NCBI RefSeq assembly: GCF_004337445.1
Contig: NZ_SJZB01000007.1
Location: 1-46,210 of the forward strand
DNA: 46,210 nucleotides
From: Parasulfuritortus cantonensis
Lineage (GTDB): Bacteria > Pseudomonadota > Gammaproteobacteria > Burkholderiales > Thiobacillaceae
Direction of reading: 5' to 3'
Within the stretch, counting starts at the first letter, position 1. Each line of letters opens with the position of its first letter. The position numbers were made by a program, and so were the translations under genes. This document shows, in pieces, positions 26,311-35,819 of this stretch. The notes under the pieces are model-generated. The model made no database searches. It saw only the letters and a program-made list of their open reading frames with translations, and was not told where the DNA came from.

Positions 26311-26510
26311 GCCGGGAGGCGCCCGGCAACGCCTGACTTTCTTTGCTCGTGCAAAGAAAGTCAGCAAAGAAAGCACACCCCACTTCACCGCCCTTCGGGT
26401 TCCCAAATTCTTGGCAAACATTCGGGCGGCTGCGCAACTCGCCCTGCGGGCTCAAACAGTGCTCGCCGACATCCCCCGAATATTCGCCAAGAATTTGGCG
26501 GCTCAGAGGG
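26311..26510 (+). repeat. Dispersed hairpin repeat, copy 1
   Basis: The element begins with a GCCCGGCAACGCC segment and a perfect 14-base-pair hairpin (26333-26364, loop TCGT) built on ACTTTCTTTGC/GCAAAGAAAGT. A second part is bounded by a perfect 13-base inverted repeat, CCAAATTCTTGGC (26403-26415) and GCCAAGAATTTGG (26486-26498). An inverted relative is found at 27015-27210. Short frames inside encode strings such as LCSCKESQQRK that are spurious. Confidence 0.7.
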
Positions 26511-26555
26511 GAAGGGACAACGCCCCCACCCTGCCCTCCCCAGCTTGCGGTGGGC

Positions 26556-26925
26556 TCATCGAGCATCGAATTTCACGCCGGAAAAGATCGTAAACAACAC
26601 ACCAACGCAGAAGGGAATCGCCAATATCTTCACGGCGGCATAGTGACTATCGGTCAACCAATATCCGATGAAAGCGAGGAGGCCTGCCAGCGCACAAAAC
26701 GACAAACCCAACAAGATAAACAAGCGTCCCATTGCCGTTCTACGCCCAGGCAAATCGATCAGTTTGGTCTTGCCCCGAACCAGGTTGATCAACACATACG
26801 CGAACGGGGCCGTCGCCAAGAGATATGGACAACATGCCAAATGGCCCCATCATGACGAATAAGGCAACACACCCTGCAATGGACAGAGTGAGCACAAAGG
26901 CTGCCACAGAAAATTTGGCAACCAT
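26556..26925 (-). pseudogene. Frameshifted small membrane-protein gene
   Basis: The upstream part, starting at MVAKFSVAAFVLTLSIAGC, encodes one hydrophobic helix and then leaves frame near 26830-26845. The downstream part, in the +1 frame (CCPYLLATAPFAYVLINL, then three further hydrophobic segments to GVKFDAR), has no good start of its own beyond a TTG. Joining the two frames gives one four- or five-helix protein of about 120 residues. This points to a single-base indel, in nature or in the sequence. No family is recognised. Confidence 0.5.
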
Positions 26926-27014
26926 CCCTGTATCCAACCTAATGATTCTTATGCTTCTCGAAGCATAAGACGCCGTCCTAACACAGTAAACACGGACATG
27001 GACAAAGGGTGTGT

Positions 27015-27210
27015 TCCCCCTCAGCCGGAGCCGGGATTTCGGGGCGAGGACGGGGGAAGTCGGCGAAAGGTGTCTGAGCGCAGCGAGTTCTTTCGCCGCC
27101 CGGCCTCGATCCGAAATCCCGGGGTTTCGACGGATGCGGGGCGTGTTTTCTTTGCTTACTTTCTTTGCACGAGTAAAGAAAGTGAGGCGCTGCCGGGCAC
27201 CCCCGGCCAA
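27015..27210 (-). repeat. Dispersed hairpin repeat, copy 2 (inverted)
   Basis: It has the same plan as the copy at 26311-26510 but on the opposite strand. The hairpin ACTTTCTTTGC/GTAAAGAAAGT is at 27158-27183 with one G-U pair. The second part is bounded by a perfect 12-base inverted repeat, CCGGGATTTCGG (27031-27042) and CCGAAATCCCGG (27111-27122). The enclosed text matches copy 1 over much of its length (AACTCGC, TCGCCGAC, CCCCCG), yet the bounding inverted repeats differ in sequence. Confidence 0.7.
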
Positions 27211-27367
27211 ACCCCGCGAAACCGACGGAAAGGCTCCGGGAAGCCAACGTCCATCCGCCGGGCACACCCCCTGAGATTTGATTCAGCAGGGCTCCCGGCG
27301 CCATGACGACGGAATCAAGATGGATCGAGGCTTCCCGTCGCCGCCGCCCGGGACGGGAATGGCGCGG

Positions 27368-28855
27368 TTATTTCTGCGCCCGTCCGGCCAGGAAATGCAC
27401 CAGCAGCGGCACCGGACGGCCGGTGCCGCCCTTCTCCTTGCCCGACTTCCAGGCCGTGCCGGCAATGTCCAGGTGCGCCCACTTGTACTTCTTGGTGAAA
27501 CGCGACAGGAAGGCCGAGGCCGTGATGGTGCCGGCCGGGCGGCCGCCGATGTTGGCCATGTCGGCGAAATTGCTCTTCAGCTGGTCCTGGTACTCGTCCA
27601 GCAGGGGCAGCTGCCAGCAGCGGTCGCCGGCCTGTTCCCCGGCCTGGTAGACCTCGCGCGCCAGGGCATCGTCGTTGGCGAGCAGACCGGAGACGACGTG
27701 GCCGAGGGCGATCACGCAGGCCCCGGTCAGGGTGGCGATGTCGATCACCGCGGCCGGCTCGAAGCGTTCGGCGTAGGTCAGCGCGTCGCACAGGATCAGC
27801 CGCCCCTCGGCGTCGGTGTTGAGCACTTCGATGGTCTGGCCGGACATCGAGGTGACGATGTCGCCCGGCTTGTTGGCCCCCCCACTCGGCATGTTCTCGC
27901 AGGTCGGAATCAGGCCCACCACGTTCAGGGGCAGCTTCAACTCGGCGACCGCCTGCAGGGTGCCGAGCACCGAGGCGGCACCGCACATGTCGTACTTCAT
28001 CTCGTCCATCTCGGCGGCCGGCTTGAGCGAGATGCCGCCGGAATCGAAGGTGATGCCCTTGCCGACCAGGACGACCGGCTTGTCCGACTTGGCGCCACCG
28101 CGGTATTCCATGACGATGAACTTGGGCGGCTGCTCGGAACCCTTGGCGACGGAAAGCAGGGAGCCCATGCCGAGCTTCTCCATGTCCTTCTGGCCGAGCA
28201 CCTGGATCTTCATCTTGCCGGCCTCGGCCAGGGCCTTGGCGCGATCGGCCAGGTAGCCGGGCGTGCAGACGTTGCCCGGCAGGTTGCCCAGGTCCTTGGC
28301 CAGATTGACGCCGTTGACGATGGCCTGGCCGCGGGCGACCCCGGCCTCGGTCACCCCGGCGACGCCGGCGCCGACCATCAGGGTCAGCTTGCGCAGGGCT
28401 TTCTTGTCGTCGTCCTTGTGGCTCTTCATGCCGTCGAAGCGGTACGCCGCCTCGCCCGCCATGACGACGATCTGCTCGGCCTTCCAGCCCGGGTCGTGCA
28501 GGCCCACCGGCACCTCGGGCAGGAAGACCGCCGCTTCGCTCGCGCCGGTGCCGGCCAGGGCCTTGATGGCGGTGCGGGCGGCATCCCGGAAAGCCTTCTC
28601 GCCGAATTCCTCTTCCTTGCCGAGACCGACCAGCAACACCCGCTCGCAAACCAGGCCGGCCGGGTTGTGGAGAATCAGCGTGGAGCCGGCACGGCCATCC
28701 ACGTCGCCGCGTTTGATCAGGGCAGCGAGCACGCCTCCGCCGGCCAGGTCGAGCGCCTGGGCGGCGGGCGTCAGCTTGCCCGGCTCGTAGACGCCGACGA
28801 CGGCGCAGGGGGTCTTCATCTTCTCGGGGCTACGGCTTTTTATGCTAAATTCCAC
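27368..28855 (-). CDS. pepA: Leucyl aminopeptidase PepA
   Basis: M17 metallo-aminopeptidase that trims N-terminal residues from peptides; in some bacteria it also binds DNA. The 495-residue product starts MEFSIKSRSPEK, as in E. coli. It has the two-metal catalytic domain with VGKGITFDSGGISLKP, YDMCGAASVLGTL, the signature NTDAEGRL and NFADMANIGGRPAG. It is divergent from lptF, an arrangement shared with many gamma- and betaproteobacteria. Confidence 0.96.
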   Translation of the reverse strand: MEFSIKSRSPEKMKTPCAVVGVYEPGKLTPAAQALDLAGGGVLAALIKRGDVDGRAGSTLILHNPAGLVCERVLLVGLGKEEEFGEKAFRDAARTAIKALAGTGASEAAVFLPEVPVGLHDPGWKAEQIVVMAGEAAYRFDGMKSHKDDDKKALRKLTLMVGAGVAGVTEAGVARGQAIVNGVNLAKDLGNLPGNVCTPGYLADRAKALAEAGKMKIQVLGQKDMEKLGMGSLLSVAKGSEQPPKFIVMEYRGGAKSDKPVVLVGKGITFDSGGISLKPAAEMDEMKYDMCGAASVLGTLQAVAELKLPLNVVGLIPTCENMPSGGANKPGDIVTSMSGQTIEVLNTDAEGRLILCDALTYAERFEPAAVIDIATLTGACVIALGHVVSGLLANDDALAREVYQAGEQAGDRCWQLPLLDEYQDQLKSNFADMANIGGRPAGTITASAFLSRFTKKYKWAHLDIAGTAWKSGKEKGGTGRPVPLLVHFLAGRAQK

Positions 28856-28903
28856 GGCGAACTCCTAAGTCAAACGGTTCTGTCTCGGACGATCGATAGG
28901 GCG

Positions 28904-28920
28904 GCACCCGCTCCGGGTGC
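28904..28920. repeat. Short hairpin in the pepA-lptF intergenic region
   Basis: GCACCCG and CGGGTGC pair around a three-base loop, about 30 bases before lptF. With only 94 bases between the divergent starts, it may be an operator or a leader hairpin of lptF. Confidence 0.4.
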
Positions 28921-28949
28921 GCCTGGGCCCCACCAGCATAAATCAAAGC

Positions 28950-30032
28950 ATGCGCCTCTACCAAAGAGCCCTCCTGCGGGAAATGACCGCCACATCGGGG
29001 ATCGCGCTGGGCGTCGTGTCGGCCATCATGCTGGTCATCCTGTCGGTACGCATCCTGGGTACCGCGGCCCTGGGCGAGATCGGCGTCTCGGCGGTCCTGC
29101 CGTTCATCACCTTCGGCTACCTGCGCTTTCTCCACATCCTGCTCGCCCTGGCGCTCTTCATCGGCGTCCTGCTGACCTTCTCGCGTTACTGGCAGGACAG
29201 CGAGATGGTGATCTGGTCGGGGGCGGGCCTGTCGCCGCTGGCCTGGATACCGTCGGTGCTGCGCCTGTCCGTGCCGATCACCCTGATCATCGGCACCCTC
29301 AGCCTGGCGCTCAACCCCTGGCTGGCACAGCAGCGTACCGAATACGAAAACTACCTGACGGTGAAGAAGGACGAGGCGGCCGACCTGACTCCCGGCCTGT
29401 TCGCCGAGACCCAGCGCGGCACCCGGGTGTATTTCGTCGAGAGCCTCAAGGAACGCGGCCCGGACGTGCGCAACATCTTCATCCAGTCCGAGGACCAGGG
29501 CCGCACCGGCATCGTGGTGGCCAACCAGGGTTCGGTCCAGCAGATGCCGAACGGCGACCGCTTCCTGGTCCTCGACACCGGCCGCCGCTACGAGGGCATC
29601 CCCGGCCAGGCCGACTACCGGGTCGCCGACTTCCTCCACTACGGCTTCCGCCTGGACCCCGCCAAGGTCAAGACCAAGACGGCCCCGCCCAGGGAGCGCG
29701 ACACCGCCTACCTGCTGGCCAACCCGAGCCCCGGCAACCAGGCGGAACTGGCCTGGCGCATCGGCACCCCGATCAGCGCCCTGATGCTGTCGCTGTTCGC
29801 CGTGCCGATCAGCTTCATCAACCCGCGCGCCGGGCGTTCCTTGAACATCCTGCTCGCCATCCTGTTGTTCACCCTGTACATCAACGTCGTCAGCCTGAGC
29901 CAGTCCTGGGTCAGCCACGGCAGCCTGGGCGCCGGGGCCAGCCTGGCCCTGGTGCACGGCATGGCCCTGGCCCTCCTGGTGGCGAGCTACTGGTGGCGCT
30001 ACGGGCGCGCCCTCACCAGGGGCCGGCGATGA
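28950..30032 (+). CDS. lptF: Lipopolysaccharide export permease LptF
   Basis: Inner-membrane half of the LptB2FG transporter that extracts lipopolysaccharide and feeds it to the LptC-LptA bridge. The 360-residue protein begins MRLYQRALLREMTATS. It has three N-terminal helices, a periplasmic beta-jellyroll (about 130-250), and three C-terminal helices including AWRIGTPISALMLSLFAVPIS. Its stop overlaps the lptG start (ATGA). Confidence 0.95.
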   Translation: MRLYQRALLREMTATSGIALGVVSAIMLVILSVRILGTAALGEIGVSAVLPFITFGYLRFLHILLALALFIGVLLTFSRYWQDSEMVIWSGAGLSPLAWIPSVLRLSVPITLIIGTLSLALNPWLAQQRTEYENYLTVKKDEAADLTPGLFAETQRGTRVYFVESLKERGPDVRNIFIQSEDQGRTGIVVANQGSVQQMPNGDRFLVLDTGRRYEGIPGQADYRVADFLHYGFRLDPAKVKTKTAPPRERDTAYLLANPSPGNQAELAWRIGTPISALMLSLFAVPISFINPRAGRSLNILLAILLFTLYINVVSLSQSWVSHGSLGAGASLALVHGMALALLVASYWWRYGRALTRGRR

Positions 30033-31099
30033 CCCTGCTGTTCCGTTACCTGAGCGGCCAGATACTGGCCTCCTTCGGTCTCGCCCTGACCGCCCTGCTG
30101 CTGCTGTTCGGCATCTTCGACCTGATGAACGAGCTCGATTCCCTGCGCGACGACTACACGGTCGGCCGCGCCGTCATCTACGTCCTGCTCAGCATGCCCG
30201 GCCGGGCCCAGGAACTGCTGCCGATCGCCGCCCTGCTCGGGGCCATCTTCGCCCTGGCGCGGCTGGCGGCCACCTCCGAGTTCACGGTCATGCGCGCGTC
30301 CGGCCTGAGCACCGGCCGCCTGGTCGGCTATATGGCGGCCCTCGGCCTGCTGCTCGGCGTCGCCACCCTGCTGGTCGGCGAGTACCTGACGCCACCCGCC
30401 GAGCGCCTGGCCCAGCAGATCAAGATCCGCAGCACCACCGGCATCGTCGCCCAGCAGTTCCGCTCCGGGCTCTGGGCCAAGGATGGCGGAACCTTCATCA
30501 ACATCCGCCAGATGCGCCCGGATACGAGCCTGGTCGACGTGCGCATGTATGAATTCGACGACGCCTTCCGGCTGCTCCGCATCCGCATCGCCCGCACCGC
30601 CAACTGGTCCGACAGCGGCCACTGGCAACTGCACGACGTGACCGACACCTCACTCGGGGAAACCGGCACCCAGGTGGTCCGGCGCCCGGAACTGGACTGG
30701 CAGTCGCCGATTTCGCCCGACCTGCTGTCCGTGCTGATGGTCAACCCGGACCGCATGGCGGTCAGCACCCTGTATTCCTACATCAGTTACCTGAACGCCA
30801 ACCATCAGAAGGCGACCCGCTACGAGATCGCCCTCTGGAGCAAGCTCGCCTCGCCTCTGGCCGCCCCGGTGATGCTGCTCCTGGCGCTGCCGTTCGCCTA
30901 CCAGCAGGCGCGCGGCGGCAAGATCGGCAATCGGGTCCTGCTGGGCATCCTGATCGGCCTCGGCTTCCACCTGATCAACCGGATGTCGGGCAACCTGGGC
31001 TTGCTCAACGACTGGCCGCCCACCCTGAGCGCCCTGCTGCCGCTGACGGTATTCTCGATCGCGGCCCTGGTCGCGCTCCGACGCGTGGAGACGCGCTAG
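30029..31099 (+). CDS. lptG: Lipopolysaccharide export permease LptG
   Basis: Partner of LptF in the lipopolysaccharide transporter. The 356-residue protein starts MTLLFRYLSGQILASFGLAL and has the same six-helix, jellyroll-inserted plan, with LPIAALLGAIFALARLAATSE after the second helix and KLASPLAAPVMLLLALPFAY in the C-terminal half. It overlaps lptF by four bases. Its TAG stop lies in a CTAG shared with the stop of the convergent RDD gene. Confidence 0.95.
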   Translation: MTLLFRYLSGQILASFGLALTALLLLFGIFDLMNELDSLRDDYTVGRAVIYVLLSMPGRAQELLPIAALLGAIFALARLAATSEFTVMRASGLSTGRLVGYMAALGLLLGVATLLVGEYLTPPAERLAQQIKIRSTTGIVAQQFRSGLWAKDGGTFINIRQMRPDTSLVDVRMYEFDDAFRLLRIRIARTANWSDSGHWQLHDVTDTSLGETGTQVVRRPELDWQSPISPDLLSVLMVNPDRMAVSTLYSYISYLNANHQKATRYEIALWSKLASPLAAPVMLLLALPFAYQQARGGKIGNRVLLGILIGLGFHLINRMSGNLGLLNDWPPTLSALLPLTVFSIAALVALRRVETR

Positions 31100-31500
31100 G
31101 CCGCCACCAGGCGGGTGTCGGCCAGGCGGTCGTGCAGGAACAGCCGGTCGCGGTCGAAGAACGCCCACAGGAAACCCATCCCACCCGCCGCCAGCCCCAC
31201 TGCCGCGAGGCCATAGCGCAGCCAGGCCCGGCCGAAGCCGAGCCGCATGCCACCGACCTCGACGACGCGGATGCGCCAGGTCTTCATGGCCAGGGTCTGG
31301 CCGCCATGGCACCAGAACCAGGTGAGATAGACGCCCGCAACCAGAAACAGCCAGGCCTGGTAAAGGTGCCTGGCACGGCCGGCGCTGACGTCGGGCAACA
31401 GGCCGACGACCAGGAGGCCCGCCAGGAACAGCACGGCGCCGAGCAGCAGGGCATCGTAGAAAAGGCTGGCGAAACGACGGGCGAGGGACGGTGTTTGCAT
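31096..31500 (-). CDS. RDD family membrane protein
   Basis: A 134-residue protein with three membrane helices. It starts with ARRFASLFYDALLL (the Arg and Asp-Asp-type motif of the RDD family is partly kept as R..SLFYD) and ends with FFDRDRLFLHDRLADTRLV, also family-typical. RDD proteins are of mostly unknown function; some are linked to ion transport. It is convergent with lptG and divergent from rplU. Confidence 0.85.
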   Translation of the reverse strand: MQTPSLARRFASLFYDALLLGAVLFLAGLLVVGLLPDVSAGRARHLYQAWLFLVAGVYLTWFWCHGGQTLAMKTWRIRVVEVGGMRLGFGRAWLRYGLAAVGLAAGGMGFLWAFFDRDRLFLHDRLADTRLVAA

Positions 31501-31528
31501 GGCCCCGCAACTATACCGTTATTTTCGT

Positions 31529-31557
31529 TTGCGATTCCGGCGGACGATGGATATAAT
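31529..31557 (+). promoter_or_regulatory. Promoter of rplU-rpmA
   Basis: TTGCGA at 31529-31534 and a perfect TATAAT at 31552-31557 are 17 bases apart. The leader to rplU is about 35 bases. This is the best consensus -10 in the window, as expected for ribosomal protein genes. Confidence 0.8.
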
Positions 31558-31596
31558 CCGCCGTTCTCTGCATAGCCGATATTTCTGGAGCGAAGC

Positions 31597-31908
31597 ATGT
31601 ACGCGGTTATCCGTACCGGTGGCAAGCAATACAAAGTGGCGGCCGGTGGCACTCTGAAAGTTGAAACCCTGCCCGCCGAAGTGGGTAGCGAAATCGTAAT
31701 CAACGACGTCCTGATGGTTGCCGACGGCGACGACATCAAGGTCGGCACCCCCGTGGTCGCCGGCGCCAGCGTCAAGGCTACCGTCCTGTCCCACGGTCGT
31801 GGCGAGAAGGTGACCATCTACAAGATGCGTCGCCGCAAGCACTACCGCAAGAGCCAGGGCCACCGCCAGAACTACACGGAAATCCGCATCGACGGCATTT
31901 CCGCCTGA
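31597..31908 (+). CDS. rplU: 50S ribosomal protein L21
   Basis: A 103-residue large-subunit protein starting [18 protein letters not shown], with the C-terminal [21 protein letters not shown] signature that contacts 23S rRNA (domain positions about 70-100). Length equals the E. coli protein. It is followed after 16 bases by rpmA under one promoter. Confidence 0.98.
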   Translation: MYAVIRTGGKQYKVAAGGTLKVETLPAEVGSEIVINDVLMVADGDDIKVGTPVVAGASVKATVLSHGRGEKVTIYKMRRRKHYRKSQGHRQNYTEIRIDGISA

Positions 31909-31924
31909 CAGGAGTCAATGAACC

Positions 31925-32188
31925 ATGGCACACAAAAAGGCAGGCGGCAGCTCCCGTAACGGCCGCGATTCCAAGCCCAAGATGCTGGGCGTCAAGCGCT
32001 ACGGCGGCGAGTTCGTGCCCGCGGGCAACATCCTCGTCCGTCAGCGCGGCACCCAGTTCCATCCCGGCCTGAACGTCGGCATCGGCAAGGACCACACCCT
32101 GTTCGCGCTGGTCGACGGCACCGTCGAGTACAAGACCAAGGGCCCCCTGAACCGCCGCACGGTCAGCGTCATCCCGGTCCAGGCCTGA
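31925..32188 (+). CDS. rpmA: 50S ribosomal protein L27
   Basis: An 87-residue protein starting [16 protein letters not shown], whose N-terminal tail reaches the peptidyl transferase centre. [22 protein letters not shown] is the family core. There is no N-terminal extension of the Firmicutes type, so no processing is expected. The terminator follows directly. Confidence 0.98.
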   Translation: MAHKKAGGSSRNGRDSKPKMLGVKRYGGEFVPAGNILVRQRGTQFHPGLNVGIGKDHTLFALVDGTVEYKTKGPLNRRTVSVIPVQA

Positions 32189-32199
32189 GCGCCCCGTGA

Positions 32200-34481
<2,282 letters not shown>

Positions 34482-34591
34482 CCGCACCAGCTCGCGGTGC
34501 CGGCCGAGCGGCCGCCCGGCGAGTAGAAAATACTAGAAACGCCGGCGCCGCGCCGTGGTCCAATGCCGGAAACCACACCCGAGAGGCCGCC

Positions 34592-35080
34592 ATGACCGAT
34601 GTCCGACTCATCGCCACGCTACTGACCCTGTTCGTCCTGCCGGTGCAGGCCCAGGACATCGACCTGAGCAAGCAGATCCAGTCCGGCCAGTGGCTGATGA
34701 CCTACCAGCGCTCGGGCGAGATCAAGCCCCTGCACCTCAAGCGCCAGGAGAATGGCAGCAGCCACACCTGCATCGCCGGGGACGCGCGCGACAAGATCGT
34801 CGACTGGATCGCCGGCAAGGGCTGCACCATCGACAAGGAGAGCCAGGTCAACGGCACCTATCACCTCGAAGGCTCCTGCCGGCTGAAATGGTGGAAGAGC
34901 CAGCCCATCCCGGTGAGCGTCGACCTGAAGCCGGAATCGCCGACCCGGTTCAACCTCACCATCCAGACCCGTGACAACAACCTGATGGGTTACACCGAGC
35001 AGACCCGCGCCGTGCGCATCGGCCCGTGCGAGGCGCCGTCAGCAGGACAGCCCGAACAGCAGCGCGGCACCAAGACCTGA
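34592..35080 (+). CDS. Secreted DUF3617-like protein
   Basis: A 162-residue protein with a signal peptide (MTDVRLIATLLTLFVLPVQAQ). The mature part has four cysteines likely to form disulfides (HTCIAG, KGCTID, GSCRLK, GPCEAP) and the SGQWLMTYQRSGEI opening typical of small periplasmic DUF3617-type proteins, whose role is unknown. A GAGAGG lies before the ATG. Its last 42 bases overlap the convergent membrane-protein gene. Confidence 0.7.
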   Translation: MTDVRLIATLLTLFVLPVQAQDIDLSKQIQSGQWLMTYQRSGEIKPLHLKRQENGSSHTCIAGDARDKIVDWIAGKGCTIDKESQVNGTYHLEGSCRLKWWKSQPIPVSVDLKPESPTRFNLTIQTRDNNLMGYTEQTRAVRIGPCEAPSAGQPEQQRGTKT

Positions 35081-35416
35081 GGCGAGGCCCAGAAACAGCC
35101 AGAAATGGCGCCAGCGGGCGGCGCGCCCGGCCCACCAGTTGCCCGCCTGCTGCCACAACTCGGCGACGCTGATCAGCACGAACACCAGCCAGGGCGGCGC
35201 CGCCACCGCGACCAGGAAAACCTTGCGGTCGGCGGCGCCCTGTTCGCACAACATCGGACGCAGGCGGAGGAAAGTGTCGTGGCGCTCGACCGCGAACACG
35301 ATCAGGGCGGCCAGGGCCAGGGCAATGCCCAGGAAGGCGACCAGAAGGAGCCAGAAAGCCGGCGTACGCAGGAGGCCGAGCGCGGCCCGCCAGGCGTGCA
35401 CCGGCGCGCTCAGCAT
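35039..35416 (-). CDS. Small membrane protein
   Basis: A 125-residue protein with three predicted helices (about 18-43, 64-88 and 104-122). The loop after the first helix carries a cysteine (RPMLCEQGAADRK). The ATG overlaps the stop of the upstream membrane-protein gene by seven bases, so the two are translated together. I recognise no family. Confidence 0.65.
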   Translation of the reverse strand: MLSAPVHAWRAALGLLRTPAFWLLLVAFLGIALALAALIVFAVERHDTFLRLRPMLCEQGAADRKVFLVAVAAPPWLVFVLISVAELWQQAGNWWAGRAARWRHFWLFLGLASGLGAALLFGLSC

Positions 35417-35796
35417 TTCAGCGCGTAGAGGATGATCACCGCGGTGACCTGGAGCAGCACGGCGAACACGGCCAGGGCCTTGAACTTGTTCTTCCGGCCC
35501 AGGCGCCGGTTGTCCATGATGGCCATCCACTCGCCGATGACCCCGATCAGGCCGACCAGGAACAAGGGCGTGCAGAGGACGATGACCAGGATATGCCGGT
35601 TGCGCTCCTCGTCGCTCGAACAGAAGGCGGTGCGCATGGCCAGGCTGGTATCGAGGTACTTGATGGCCAGGTAGAACAGGTAGAACCAGACCAGCAGGGC
35701 GGCCAGGATGCCCAGGACGGTCCACCAGAAATTGGCCGTGGTCACGGTTTCGGTGAACACCTTCCAGCGGTACCGCCAGGCATATTTCCAGGTCAT
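35410..35796 (-). CDS. Small membrane protein, first of a pair
   Basis: A 128-residue protein with an aromatic, basic start (MTWKYAWRYRWKVF) and three hydrophobic helices (about 22-46, 68-88 and 105-125). It begins 23 bases after the valS stop codon on the same strand and overlaps the next gene, so valS and the pair may share a transcript. No family recognised. Confidence 0.65.
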   Translation of the reverse strand: MTWKYAWRYRWKVFTETVTTANFWWTVLGILAALLVWFYLFYLAIKYLDTSLAMRTAFCSSDEERNRHILVIVLCTPLFLVGLIGVIGEWMAIMDNRRLGRKNKFKALAVFAVLLQVTAVIILYALKC

Positions 35797-35819
35797 GCCA
35801 CTCCCCGAAGTAGAACCAC

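Noticed and set aside
26227..26643. Small frames with CKESQQRK-like text around the repeats
   Set aside because: They arise from the dispersed hairpin repeat in several frames and on both strands, so they are not genes.
27278..30028. Very long plus frame running into lptG
   Set aside because: Only the part from 30029 matches LptG; the rest is antisense to pepA or an out-of-frame shadow of lptF.
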